Shown piece by piece: positions 16,539 through 25,200 of a stretch of 64,000 bases of DNA. Position numbers and translations under genes: made by a program. Position 1 is the stretch's first letter. Each line of letters opens with the position of its first letter. A model generated the notes under the pieces. The model had not been told where the DNA came from. It did not search any database and saw only the letters and a list, made by a program, of their open reading frames with translations. This DNA is from Nostocoides sp. HKS02 (lineage in GTDB: Bacteria; Actinomycetota; Actinomycetes; Actinomycetales; Dermatophilaceae): positions 372,001-436,000 of the forward strand of contig NZ_CP046121.1 in NCBI RefSeq assembly GCF_009707485.1, written 5' to 3'.

Positions 16539-16829
16539 GTGTCCATCGCCCCGGTTGAGCAGCGGAGCGTCTCCGCGGACGAGGCGACAGAGGTCGATCT
16601 GCCGTGGATCACGCTGGTGTGGAACGACCCCGTCAACCTCATGTCCTACGTGACGTTCGTGTTCCAGACGTACTTCGGGTACTCCAAGGCCAAGGCCGAG
16701 CGCCTCATGCTCGACGTCCACACCAAGGGCCGGGCCGTGGTGTCGACCGGCAGCCGGGAGCGCATGGAGACTGACACCGAAGCCCTGCAGGGGTACGGCC
16801 TGTGGGCAACCTTCCAGAAGGACAGCTGA
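16539..16829 (+). CDS. clpS: ATP-dependent Clp protease adaptor ClpS
   Basis: A 96-residue adaptor that delivers N-degron substrates to ClpAP/ClpCP. The core reads LPWITLVWNDPVNLMSYVTFVFQTYFGYSKAKAERLMLDVHTKGRAVVSTG, containing the NDPVN loop and the VHTKG element of the family. GTG 16539 is preceded by AAGGTGGGAG; an in-frame ATG at 16506 overlaps pncB and is less likely. The gene abuts the DUF2017 gene, an arrangement common in actinobacteria. Confidence 0.93.
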   Translation: MSIAPVEQRSVSADEATEVDLPWITLVWNDPVNLMSYVTFVFQTYFGYSKAKAERLMLDVHTKGRAVVSTGSRERMETDTEALQGYGLWATFQKDS

Positions 16830-17498
16830 GTGGCACGCGGTTTCAAGCGGCGCGATGGCCGCTACGTCGCCAAGCTCGACGCCGTCGAGCGCGGCCTCGT
16901 GGTGGGCCTGCTGGAGCAGGTCCTCGAGCTGGTCGAGCCTCGCCCGGCGGCCACGGACACGAAGGACGCCACCGCCGCGACGGGTGCCAGGGCTGACGGC
17001 GGTGACGAGTTCGACCAGATCGTGGCCGGTCTGGGCGCCATCGGCATGGGCGTGTCCCTGTCCAGCCAGGACCAGGCCGACCAGGTACCCGAGCTCAGCG
17101 GTCAGGTCCCGGCGCCCCGGGACCCAGCCCTCGACCGGATCTTCCCCACCGCCAACCGGCAGGACGACCAGCTCGCCGCAGAGTTCCGACGGCTGACCGA
17201 GGACGGGCTGCGCGCCCGCAAGTCCGCCAACCTCGCCACGGCGATCAGCGCGCTGGCCGGGGTCACCGAGCAGCGGGTCTCGCTGGAACAGCCTCAGGCG
17301 CTGGCCCTGCTGATCGCCCTGACCGACGTGCGGCTCGTGTTGGGGGAGCGGCTCGGCCTCACGCAGGACGACGACCTCGACCTGCTCGAGGAGCAGGTCT
17401 CCGGGCTCGCGGACGACGACCCTGCCGTGTACGCGCTCGCGGTCTACGACTTTCTCACCTGGCTCCAGGAGACGCTCGCCCACGCCCTGAGCCGCTGA
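16830..17498 (+). CDS. DUF2017 family protein
   Basis: A 222-residue protein starting at GTG 16830, directly after the clpS stop. The opening MARGFKRRDGRYVAKLDAVERGLVVGLLEQVLELV and the C-terminal VYDFLTWLQETLAHAL are typical of DUF2017. The function is unknown. Conserved pairing with clpS suggests a role in Clp proteolysis, which is inference only. No membrane segment or signal is seen. The residues 35-90 are variable and acidic. Confidence 0.85.
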   Translation: MARGFKRRDGRYVAKLDAVERGLVVGLLEQVLELVEPRPAATDTKDATAATGARADGGDEFDQIVAGLGAIGMGVSLSSQDQADQVPELSGQVPAPRDPALDRIFPTANRQDDQLAAEFRRLTEDGLRARKSANLATAISALAGVTEQRVSLEQPQALALLIALTDVRLVLGERLGLTQDDDLDLLEEQVSGLADDDPAVYALAVYDFLTWLQETLAHALSR

Positions 17499-17574
17499 GC
17501 TGGTCCTCGCGATGTGACCCACGAGACGGGTGTCCGGTGGAGCCGCCGTCCGCCTGCGCCCCTAGCCTTGACCC

Positions 17575-18399
17575 GTGAGCGATGCACCTATCGGCATCTT
17601 CGACTCGGGCTACGGGGGGTTGACCGTCGCCCGCGCCGTGCTGGACCAGCTCCCTCACGAGTCGATCGCCTACTTCGGCGACACCGCCCGGGCGCCCTAC
17701 GGCCCGCGCCCGATCGCCCAGACCCGCGAGTTCGCCCTCGAGTGCCTCGACCGGCTCGTCGACCACGGTGTCAAGGTGCTGGTCATCGCCTGCAACACGG
17801 CCAGCGCGGCGGTGCTCCACGACGCCCGCGAGCGCTATGACGTGCCCGTCGTCGAGGTGATCCGGCCCGCGGTGCGCCGGGCGGCCCGCGCCACCCGGAA
17901 CGGTCGGGTGGGGGTCGTCTCGACACAGGGCACGCACCAGTCCGGGGCCTATGTCGACGCGTTCGCCGCGGCCCCGCACCTCGAGGTGACCAGCGTGCCG
18001 TGCCCGCGGTTCGTGGAGTTCGTGGAGACCGGCCGGACGAGCGGGGCCGAGGTGATCGCGGTCGCGCGTGAGTACCTGCAGCCCCTGGTCGAGCACGACG
18101 TCGACACGCTCGTCCTGGGGTGCACCCACTACCCGCTGCTCATCGGCGTGATCTCGTACGTCATGGGTGACGGTGTCACCCTCGTGTCGTCGGCCGACGA
18201 GACGGCCAAGGACGTCTACCGCGTCCTCGCCGACCGCGACGCGCTGAGACCAGCCGACCTCCCGCCGCCGAGCCACGGGTTCACGACGACCGGCGATGCG
18301 GTCGAGTTCCAGGTGCTGGCCCGGCGCTTCCTCGGCCCCGAGGTGGGCGACGTCCACGGCAACTCGGTCGTCCGGTCGGCGGCGGTGGTCGGACCGTGA
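17575..18399 (+). CDS. murI: Glutamate racemase
   Basis: A 274-residue cofactor-independent racemase making D-glutamate for peptidoglycan. N-terminal [18 protein letters not shown] and [13 protein letters not shown] bind substrate. The two catalytic cysteines are in [12 protein letters not shown] (about residue 72) and [10 protein letters not shown] (about 183). The start is GTG 17575. It overlaps the next gene by four bases (GTGA). Confidence 0.95.
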   Translation: MSDAPIGIFDSGYGGLTVARAVLDQLPHESIAYFGDTARAPYGPRPIAQTREFALECLDRLVDHGVKVLVIACNTASAAVLHDARERYDVPVVEVIRPAVRRAARATRNGRVGVVSTQGTHQSGAYVDAFAAAPHLEVTSVPCPRFVEFVETGRTSGAEVIAVAREYLQPLVEHDVDTLVLGCTHYPLLIGVISYVMGDGVTLVSSADETAKDVYRVLADRDALRPADLPPPSHGFTTTGDAVEFQVLARRFLGPEVGDVHGNSVVRSAAVVGP

Positions 18400-19163
18400 G
18401 GCTCACGGTCGTCGGCTGCTCCGGCTCGTTCGCAGGCCCGACCTCACCCGCCTCGTCCTACCTCGTCCGGGCCGAGCAGGCCGGCCGCACCTGGTCGATC
18501 GTCCTCGACCTCGGCAACGGGGCGCTCGGGCCACTGCAGCGCCATGTCGACCTCGCCGACCTCGACGCGGTCTTCGTCAGCCACCTGCACCCCGACCACT
18601 GCGTCGACATCTGCGGGCTCTACGTCACGCGCAAGTACCGGCCGGGAGGCGGCGTGCCTGGCCGCCTTCCGGTGCACGCGCCGCGGGGCGCCGAGCAACG
18701 GTTCGCGCTGATGTACCACGGGCTCGAGCACGACGGCATGACCGGCGAGCTCGAGGTCCATGAGCTCGCCGACACCCAGGTGACGCGGGTGGGGCCCCTC
18801 ACCGTCACGGCATACCGCGTCAACCACCCGGTGGAGGCCTACGGCTTCCGGGTCGAGGCCGACGGCGCGGTGCTCGCCTACACCGGCGACACCGACAGCT
18901 GCGACGCCCTCACCCCGTTGCTCACCGGCGCCGACCTCGCGCTCGTGGACAGCGCCTTCGTCGACGGGCGGGACGAGGTGGTCGGCGTGCACCTGTCCGG
19001 CAGCCGCGCCGCGAAGGCGGCAGCGGAGGCGGGCGGGGTGCGGCGCCTCGTGCTCACCCACATCCCCCCGTGGAACGACCCGGAGGTATGCCGCGCGCAG
19101 GCTGCCGCCGTCTGGTCAGGTCCGCTGGACCTGGCCGTGCCCGACGAGACGTACGAGGTGTGA
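18396..19163 (+). CDS. MBL-fold metal-dependent hydrolase (RNase Z-like)
   Basis: A 255-residue metallo-beta-lactamase-fold protein. The metal motif is [14 protein letters not shown] (about residue 65), with further ligands in [12 protein letters not shown] and [11 protein letters not shown]. The N-terminus [24 protein letters not shown] is usual for the RNase Z/ElaC-like actinobacterial group next to murI and rph. Whether it cleaves tRNA precursors is not determined. Overlaps with both neighbours imply one operon from murI onward. Confidence 0.85.
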   Translation: MRLTVVGCSGSFAGPTSPASSYLVRAEQAGRTWSIVLDLGNGALGPLQRHVDLADLDAVFVSHLHPDHCVDICGLYVTRKYRPGGGVPGRLPVHAPRGAEQRFALMYHGLEHDGMTGELEVHELADTQVTRVGPLTVTAYRVNHPVEAYGFRVEADGAVLAYTGDTDSCDALTPLLTGADLALVDSAFVDGRDEVVGVHLSGSRAAKAAAEAGGVRRLVLTHIPPWNDPEVCRAQAAAVWSGPLDLAVPDETYEV

Positions 19164-19885
19164 GTCGCTTGGCCAGAACAGCCGCAGTTCCCGTCGTGCC
19201 CCAGGTCTGGCGCATCCCACTGCTCGGTGACTTCGTCAACGGGTACATCCTGCGCGACGACGACGGGCAGGTGACCCTCGTCGACATGGGCATCAAGTCC
19301 TCCGGCGCCAAGGTCATGGCCGCCCTCGCCTCGATCGGGTCGGGCCCGAGCGACGTGACCCGGCTGCTGCTCACCCACGCGCACCCCGACCACGCCGGCG
19401 GCGCCGCGCACGTGGCCCGCGAGACGGGGCAGCGGTTCGGCATCCACGAGGACGATGCGGCGTCGGCTGCGGCCGGCACGGCACCACCGCGCGACCCGAC
19501 GACGTTCCTGGGGCGCCTGACGAACCGTCTCCCGGGCGGTGGCTTCCCGCCCGTCCCGGTCGGCGAGACCTTCACCGACGGCCAGCTGCTGCCGTTCGCT
19601 GGCGGCATCGAGGTCGTCCACACGCCCGGGCACTCGCCCGGCCACGTGGCATACCTGCTGCGGGAGTCCGGCGTGCTCATCACCGGCGACTCGATCTTCA
19701 ACGTGCGGGGCCTGCGCTGGCCGATCAAGTCGTTCTGCACCGACTTCCGGCTCACGACGAAGACGGCCCACCGCCTCGCCGAGCTGGACTACACGACGGC
19801 GGGCTTCACCCACGGGCCGCACCTGTCGGACAACCCGCGCGAGCACATCCGGAGGTTCCTGGCGACCCACCCGGTCGAGGGCTAG
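19160..19885 (+). CDS. MBL-fold metallo-hydrolase
   Basis: A 241-residue metallo-beta-lactamase-fold hydrolase. The motif is LLTHAHPDHAGGAAHVA, then HTPGHSPGHVAYLL, ITGDSIFNVRGL and FTHGPHLSD for the remaining ligands. GTG 19160 gives a four-base overlap with the previous gene; longer in-frame starts fall inside that gene. The substrate is unknown; glyoxalase II-like or hydroxyacyl hydrolase activity is possible. It converges on nfo with a four-base overlap. Confidence 0.85.
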   Translation: MSRLARTAAVPVVPQVWRIPLLGDFVNGYILRDDDGQVTLVDMGIKSSGAKVMAALASIGSGPSDVTRLLLTHAHPDHAGGAAHVARETGQRFGIHEDDAASAAAGTAPPRDPTTFLGRLTNRLPGGGFPPVPVGETFTDGQLLPFAGGIEVVHTPGHSPGHVAYLLRESGVLITGDSIFNVRGLRWPIKSFCTDFRLTTKTAHRLAELDYTTAGFTHGPHLSDNPREHIRRFLATHPVEG

Positions 19886-20682
19886 ACCCTCGCGCGGAGC
19901 CAGCCGAGGTCGGCACGCTGGCCGTCGAGCCCGCCGCGGGTCTCGATGACCACGGGGGCCCCGGCCGCACGGACGGCGCCAGCGAGCTCGTCGGGATCGA
20001 TCAGCCCCTCACCGAGGTTCGTGTGGCGGTCGGCGCCGGAGTCGAACTCGTCGCGGCTGTCGTTGCAGTGGACGAGGTCGATGCGACCGGTGATGGCGCG
20101 AAGGCGCTCGACGGCCGTCGCCAGCGCGATCCCGCCTGCGTGGGCATGGCAGGTGTCGAGGCAGAACCCGACGTTGTCCGACCCCGAGGCGGCGCCGATG
20201 GCGTCCCAGACCCGGGCGATGCGCTCGAGCGTGCGGGCCATCGCGTTGTCGCCGCCGGCGGTGTTCTCCAGCAGAAGGGGGATCTTCAGGTCGGTGGCCT
20301 CGACGGCCTTGCGCCAGTTGTCGAACCCCGTGTCGACGTCGTCGGCGGAGTCGACGTGTCCGCCGTGGACGATGAGGCCCTTGGCCCCGATCGCGGCCCC
20401 GGCGTCGATGAACTGCTGGAGCAGCTTGCGGCTGGGGATGCGGATGCGGTTGTTGGTCGTGGCGACGTTGATGAGGTACGGCGCGTGGACGTAGAGGTCG
20501 ATGCCGGCGGCCTCGGCGTCAGCCTTCAGCGCCTCGGCGCCACCGGAGTACTCGAACTCCGGGCCCTTGTAGCCCTGGGGGTTGCCGAGGAAGAACTGGC
20601 TCAGCGTGGCGTCACGCTCCCGGGCGGCGGTCACGGGGTCGGCCGAGTCGACGTGGGCACCGAGGGACAGCGTGGCTGGCAT
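19882..20682 (-). CDS. nfo: Deoxyribonuclease IV (AP endonuclease)
   Basis: A 266-residue TIM-barrel zinc endonuclease of the base-excision pathway. Motifs are LSLGAHVDSADPVTAA at the N-terminus, LYVHAPYLINVAT, LIVHGGHVDSADD, LLLENTAGG, FCLDTCHAHAGG and LVHCNDSRDEFDSGADRHTNLGEG, which carry the His/Asp/Glu zinc ligands. Length is slightly short for the family but all ligand motifs are present. It is on the opposite strand to its neighbours. Confidence 0.93.
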   Translation of the reverse strand: MPATLSLGAHVDSADPVTAARERDATLSQFFLGNPQGYKGPEFEYSGGAEALKADAEAAGIDLYVHAPYLINVATTNNRIRIPSRKLLQQFIDAGAAIGAKGLIVHGGHVDSADDVDTGFDNWRKAVEATDLKIPLLLENTAGGDNAMARTLERIARVWDAIGAASGSDNVGFCLDTCHAHAGGIALATAVERLRAITGRIDLVHCNDSRDEFDSGADRHTNLGEGLIDPDELAGAVRAAGAPVVIETRGGLDGQRADLGWLRARV

Positions 20683-20737
20683 GGCCCCAGACTAGGCGCC
20701 GGGACCGACGTCGGCCCGCCCCGTTAGCCTTGCCGAC

Positions 20738-21496
20738 GTGACTAAGACGCAGATTCGCCACGACGGACGCACCCCCGACCAGACCCGCGAGGTGCGCATC
20801 ACCCGCAACTGGCTCGACCACGCCGAGGGCAGCGTGCTGGTGGAGTTCGGGCGCACCCGCGTGCTGTGCGCCGCGTCCTTCACCGAGGGTGTCCCGCGGT
20901 GGCTCAAGGGCCGGGGCACGGGGTGGGTCACCTCCGAGTACGAGATGCTGCCCCGCTCGACGAACACCCGCTCCGACCGCGAGTCGCGCAAGGGCAAGGT
21001 GGGTGGCCGCACCCACGAGATCAGCCGGCTCATCGGCCGCAGCCTGCGCGCCATCATCGACACCAAGGCTCTCGGTGAGAACACCATCGTCCTGGACTGC
21101 GACGTGCTCCAGGCCGACGGCGGCACGCGCACGGCGTCGATCACCGGCGCCTACGTCGCGCTCGTCGACGCCATCGAGGACGCCCGCGCCAAGGGGCTGA
21201 TCGCCAAGAACGCCAAGCCGCTCACCGGGTCGATCGCCGCCGTGTCGGTCGGCATCGTCGACGGCGCACCCGTCATCGACCTCGACTACCCCGAGGACTC
21301 GAGCGCCGGCACGGACATGAACGTCGTCATGACCGGCGACGGACGCTTCGTCGAGATCCAGGGCACCGCCGAGGGCCAGCCGTTCGACCGCGCGATGCTC
21401 GACGCGCTGCTCGACAAGGCCACGGTCGGCTGCGCCGAGCTGACCGCCAAGCAGCAGGAGGCACTGTCCACGACCCCGCGCGAGCGCGTTCTGTGA
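20738..21496 (+). CDS. rph: Ribonuclease PH
   Basis: A 252-residue phosphorolytic 3'-5' exoribonuclease trimming tRNA 3' ends. Family segments are [69 protein letters not shown] and [16 protein letters not shown]. It starts with GTG 20738. It overlaps rdgB by four bases and a tRNA gene lies downstream, which fits its role. Confidence 0.95.
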   Translation: MTKTQIRHDGRTPDQTREVRITRNWLDHAEGSVLVEFGRTRVLCAASFTEGVPRWLKGRGTGWVTSEYEMLPRSTNTRSDRESRKGKVGGRTHEISRLIGRSLRAIIDTKALGENTIVLDCDVLQADGGTRTASITGAYVALVDAIEDARAKGLIAKNAKPLTGSIAAVSVGIVDGAPVIDLDYPEDSSAGTDMNVVMTGDGRFVEIQGTAEGQPFDRAMLDALLDKATVGCAELTAKQQEALSTTPRERVL

Positions 21497-22101
21497 CCCG
21501 CGTCGTCCTCGCCACCCGCAACGACCACAAGGTCACCGAGCTGCGCGCCATCCTCGCCGAGGTGTGCGAGGAGCTCGGGCTCGAGATCGTCGGGGCAGCG
21601 GAGTTCCCCGGTGCCCCCGACGTCGTCGAGGACGAGGTCACGTTCGAGGGCAACGCTCGGCTCAAGGCGCAGGCGCTCGCCGCCCACACGGGGCTGCCGG
21701 CGCTGGCCGACGACTCGGGCCTGGCGGTCGATGTCCTGGGCGGCGCGCCGGGCATCTTCTCCGCCCGGTGGGCGGGGCGTCACGGCGACGACCGGGCCAA
21801 TCTCGAGCTGTTGCTGGCGCAGGTCGCCGACGTGCGTGACGAGCACCGGGCGGCAGCCTTCGTGTGCGCCGCCGTGCTGGCGCTCCCCGACGGCACCGTG
21901 CGCGCCACCGAGGGTCGCATGCCCGGGGTGCTGGCTCGAGAGGCCAGGGGTGCCAACGGCTTCGGGTACGACCCGGTGCTCGTGGTCGAGGGCGACACGC
22001 GGCACGCCGCCGAGCTCTCGCCCGAGGAGAAGAACGCGATCTCCCACCGCGGCAAGGCGTTCCGGGCGATGGTGCCGCACCTGCGCGAGCTCCTCGGCTG
22101 A
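21493..22101 (+). CDS. rdgB: XTP/dITP diphosphatase (Ham1 family)
   Basis: A 202-residue pyrophosphatase removing non-canonical purine nucleotides. Motifs are [54 protein letters not shown] and [18 protein letters not shown] 21493 overlaps the rph stop by four bases, the usual actinobacterial rph-rdgB coupling. Confidence 0.95.
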   Translation: MTRVVLATRNDHKVTELRAILAEVCEELGLEIVGAAEFPGAPDVVEDEVTFEGNARLKAQALAAHTGLPALADDSGLAVDVLGGAPGIFSARWAGRHGDDRANLELLLAQVADVRDEHRAAAFVCAAVLALPDGTVRATEGRMPGVLAREARGANGFGYDPVLVVEGDTRHAAELSPEEKNAISHRGKAFRAMVPHLRELLG

Positions 22102-22127
22102 CCGACGGCGTTAGAGTTGGCGCCCAG

Positions 22128-22209
22128 GCGCAAGTGGCGGAATCGGCAGACGCGCCAGCCTTAGGAGCTGGTGCCTTCGGGCGTGCGGGTTCAAGTCCCG
22201 CCTTGCGCA
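22128..22209 (+). tRNA. tRNA-Leu (anticodon UAG)
   Basis: A class II tRNA with a long variable arm. Acceptor strands GCGCAAG and CTTGCGC pair perfectly with discriminator A at 22209. The anticodon stem CCAGC/GCTGG encloses CTTAGGA, giving anticodon TAG. CCA is not encoded. The next gene's ATG starts two bases after the tRNA end, so mRNA maturation and tRNA 3' processing are probably linked. Confidence 0.95.
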
Positions 22210-22210
22210 C

Positions 22211-22828
22211 ATGAGCCATGACCCGTTGTCCCAGACCTTTCCGGCGGCGCTCGAGGTCGTGTCGTGGCGACGCGAGGTCCATGCGGTGTATGCCGCGGTG
22301 CGCGGCGAGTCGGACCCGGCCACGGCCCACCGGCGCTGGGTCGAGGCGCGGTCCAGGCTGTTCCTCGACCACCCCGCATCGCCGCGCAACGGCGACCAGC
22401 AGCTGAGGCACGCCGCGTACGACCCGGCATACCGGTTCGTCGTCGCGATCGAGCCAGCCGAGCCGGAGCGCTGGGAGTTCACCTCGTCCTCGGACGGGGT
22501 GGTGCCCTTCGAGCGGGTCGGCCGGGTGACGTTGGGTGACCTCGGCCAGCTGGACGTGTGGTGGCTCGACTCCTACGGCGGCGGCCTGTTCCTCCCGGTG
22601 CGCGACGGGTCCGCCGGGTCGCTGACCTACGGCGCGGGCCGCTACGTGCTCGACACCGTGAAGGGCACGGACCTCGGCCGCGTGGGTGACGACTGGGTCG
22701 TCGACCTGAACTTCGCCTACAACCCGTCCTGTGTCTACGACCCGCGGTGGAACTGTCCGCTCGCGCCGGCGGGCAACAGGTTCGCCGCGCAGGCACCGGT
22801 GGGTGAGCTCCTGCCCGAGGGCTACTAG
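22211..22828 (+). CDS. DUF1684 domain-containing protein
   Basis: A 205-residue cytoplasmic protein. The C-terminal half carries the DUF1684 signature: GAGRYVLDTVKGTD, then DLNFAYNPSCVYDPRWNCPLAP ahead of the N-rich loop. Three cysteines in this block could bind metal, but the biochemical role is unknown. ATG 22211 is immediately after tRNA-Leu, so its mRNA would begin within or at the tRNA 3' end unless a promoter lies inside the tRNA gene. The next small gene follows by three bases. Confidence 0.85.
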   Translation: MSHDPLSQTFPAALEVVSWRREVHAVYAAVRGESDPATAHRRWVEARSRLFLDHPASPRNGDQQLRHAAYDPAYRFVVAIEPAEPERWEFTSSSDGVVPFERVGRVTLGDLGQLDVWWLDSYGGGLFLPVRDGSAGSLTYGAGRYVLDTVKGTDLGRVGDDWVVDLNFAYNPSCVYDPRWNCPLAPAGNRFAAQAPVGELLPEGY

Positions 22829-22831
22829 GCC

Positions 22832-23086
22832 GTGTACACGCTGGTCGGAGCCGATGGCGCACCCTACGCGAGTGCCGAGCCCGGGCGCTTCGGAGGTCAC
22901 CGGCGCACGGAGGTCTACGGCCGGCTCGACTGCCCGTCAGCGCTGCGTGCCCTGGCCCGCGGTGGCTATGCGGCCCACCGGGTGTTCTTCGCCGACGCGC
23001 AGACCGCGGTCGCGGCGGGGTACCGGCCGTGCGGCACCTGCCTGCGCGAGGAGTACCTCGCCTGGAAGGGGCGCCAGAGCGCCTAG
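22832..23086 (+). CDS. Small Ada-type metal-binding domain protein
   Basis: An 84-residue protein that looks like a stand-alone version of the Ada zinc/methyl-acceptor domain: YGRLDCPSALRAL near residue 35, then VFFADAQTAVAAGYRPCGTCLREEY near residues 55-75. Ada uses four cysteines; only Cys at about 36 and the CGTC pair are visible, so one ligand is replaced or missing. There is no methyltransferase or AraC domain. GTG 22832 is three bases after the DUF1684 stop. Function in alkylation repair is therefore uncertain. Confidence 0.7.
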   Translation: MYTLVGADGAPYASAEPGRFGGHRRTEVYGRLDCPSALRALARGGYAAHRVFFADAQTAVAAGYRPCGTCLREEYLAWKGRQSA

Positions 23087-23095
23087 CATCGAGAC

Positions 23096-24442
23096 GTGAA
23101 CCCCCTGCTCCGCGAGGTCCTCCCGGCCCTGGGCCTGACTGAGGCGTATGCCGCGGAACACCTGGACCTGCGGCCCGGCAGCTGGCTGCCCTCCGCCCTT
23201 GCGGTGAACACCCTCGCCTGCGGGTCGGTCGCGGCGGCTGGTCTGGCCGGTGCCGCGGTGCGAGGAGGGGAGCGCGTACAGGTCGACCCGGGCCAGGTGG
23301 CGGTGTCGTTCCGAAACGACCAGCTCCAGACCATCGACGGCGCCCACCCGCCGGCGTTTGCGCCGCTGTCCGGGTTCTTCGAGGCCTCGGACGGGTGGGT
23401 GCGCACCCATGCCAACTACCCCCACCACCGCGACCGGCTGCTGCGTGCCCTGGACCTGCCGAGCACCGGGGTCGGGCGCGAGGAGCTGGCCCGTGCCATC
23501 TCCGAACGCACCGCGCAGGAGGTGGAGGACGTCGTCACCGCTGACCACGGCCTGGCGGTCATGGTCCGGTCGGTGCACGACTGGATGGCCGGGGAGCAGG
23601 CGGCCGCCGTGGCGCAGCACGAAGTGCTGTCCGTGACGTCGCTCGGTGAGGCGAATCCCGTTGCGGTGCCGAAGAACCCGCGGGTCCTCGACTTCACGCG
23701 CGTGCTCGCCGGTCCCGTGGCGACGCGCACCCTGGCTCTCCTCGGGTGTGACGTCCTGCGGGTCGACAGCCCTCGCCTGCCCGAGCTCGAGCCCCTCCAC
23801 CTCGACACCGGTGCCGGCAAGCGATCGACGCTCGTCGACCTGCACAACCCCCATGCCCGCGACCAGGTGCATGCGCTGCTCGACGGCGCCGACGTGCTGG
23901 TGACCGGCTACCGGCCAGGCGCCCTCGCGGCATACGGGCTCGACCCGGACCGGTTGGCGCAGTCCCATCCGCACCTGGTCTGCGCGTCGCTCACCGCGTG
24001 GACGCCGGGCGGCCCGTGGGGTGTCCGGCGGGGGTTCGACAGCCTCGTGCAGGCCGCGACCGGCATCGCCGAGCTGGAGTCGCCTGACGACCGCACTCCC
24101 GGAGCCCTCCCCGCCCAGGCTCTGGACCACGCGACCGGTTACCTGCTCGCCGCTGGCGTGCTCTCGGCACTGCGACGCAGGGCGACCCACGGGGGCACGT
24201 GGCGGGTGGAGGCGCACCTGGCGCGCACGGCGCACTGGCTGCTGCAGACCGACGCGCTCGACGGGCCAGCGCGCCCGGTCGCGGACCCGACGCCGTGGGT
24301 GGTGCGGTCGCGCACCGAGCTGGGCGTGGTCGTCCAGTCCCGACCGGCGTTCCGGATCGACGACGGCCCGACGGAGTTCGCCTGGACCGGTCGCCGGTGG
24401 GGTGCCGACGAGGCGCGGTGGGCCGCGCCGGTCCGCACCTAG
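23096..24442 (+). CDS. CaiB/BaiF-type CoA transferase family III protein
   Basis: A 448-residue protein of the class III CoA-transferase family, which moves CoA between carboxylic acids. The most typical part is the second half: VLDFTRVLAGPVATRTLALLG, VLRVDSP, KRSTLVDLHNP and ADVLVTGYRPGALAAYGLD. The N-terminal 190 residues resemble a second, degenerate repeat of the same fold, as in other long family III members. Substrate is unknown. It starts at GTG 23096, 9 bases after the Ada-like gene, and converges on the nickel/cobalt ABC gene. Confidence 0.85.
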   Translation: MNPLLREVLPALGLTEAYAAEHLDLRPGSWLPSALAVNTLACGSVAAAGLAGAAVRGGERVQVDPGQVAVSFRNDQLQTIDGAHPPAFAPLSGFFEASDGWVRTHANYPHHRDRLLRALDLPSTGVGREELARAISERTAQEVEDVVTADHGLAVMVRSVHDWMAGEQAAAVAQHEVLSVTSLGEANPVAVPKNPRVLDFTRVLAGPVATRTLALLGCDVLRVDSPRLPELEPLHLDTGAGKRSTLVDLHNPHARDQVHALLDGADVLVTGYRPGALAAYGLDPDRLAQSHPHLVCASLTAWTPGGPWGVRRGFDSLVQAATGIAELESPDDRTPGALPAQALDHATGYLLAAGVLSALRRRATHGGTWRVEAHLARTAHWLLQTDALDGPARPVADPTPWVVRSRTELGVVVQSRPAFRIDDGPTEFAWTGRRWGADEARWAAPVRT

Positions 24443-25200
24443 CGGTACTGACCGGGGGCGGGAGTCGTGCGGGGGTCGAAGCCGAACGGCAGCTCGAGAC
24501 GGTGCGCAGACATCAGGGCGTCGTCGGTGAGCACGTCCCGGGTTGGTCCATCGGCCACCACCACTCCGTCAGACAGCACGACCGATCGAGGACAGAGCTC
24601 GTAGGCGTAGGGCAGGTCGTGGGTGACCATGAGGACGGTGACGTCGAGCGAGCGCAGGATGTCGGCCAGCTCTCGCCGCGAGGCGGGGTCGAGGTTGGAC
24701 GACGGTTCGTCGAGGACGAGGATCTCGGGCTCCATCGCGAGCACGGTGGCCACGGCCACCCGGCGGCGCTGGCCGAACGAGAGGTGGTGTGGCGGACGCT
24801 CGATGAACTCGAGCATCCCGACGCGCTCGAGGGCCGAGACCACCCGGGCGTCGAGCTCGGCGCCGCGCAGCCCGAGGTTGGCCGGGCCGAAGGCCACGTC
24901 GTCGCGCACCGAAGGCATGAAGAGCTGGTCGTCCGGGTCCTGGAACACGACCCCCACGCGGCGGCGGACCTCGCGCAGGGTGTCCTTGCCGACGGGTAGG
25001 CCAGACACCGTCACCGAGCCTGCTCCCGCGACGAGGATGCCGTTGAGGTGCAGGACGAGCGTGGTCTTGCCGGCGCCGTTGGGCCCGAGCAATGCGACGC
25101 GTTCGCCTTGGTGCACATGGAGATTCACCCCGAACAAGGCCTGGTGGCCGTCGGGGTAGGCGTAGGCGAGGCCTCGGACGTCGAGTACCGGCGTGGTCAT
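24439..25200 (-). CDS. cbiO: ECF transporter ATP-binding protein for nickel/cobalt
   Basis: A 253-residue ABC ATPase energising the transporter encoded upstream. Walker A is LLGPNGAGKTT (about residue 40), the ABC signature is LSFGQRRRVAVA, Walker B is EILVLDEPSSNLDP, and the H-loop is VLMVTHDLPYAYEL. ATG 25200 overlaps the permease gene by four bases and opens on MTTPVLDVRGLAYAYPDG; the longer open frame to 25263 lies within the upstream gene. Confidence 0.92.
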   Translation of the reverse strand: MTTPVLDVRGLAYAYPDGHQALFGVNLHVHQGERVALLGPNGAGKTTLVLHLNGILVAGAGSVTVSGLPVGKDTLREVRRRVGVVFQDPDDQLFMPSVRDDVAFGPANLGLRGAELDARVVSALERVGMLEFIERPPHHLSFGQRRRVAVATVLAMEPEILVLDEPSSNLDPASRRELADILRSLDVTVLMVTHDLPYAYELCPRSVVLSDGVVVADGPTRDVLTDDALMSAHRLELPFGFDPRTTPAPGQYR

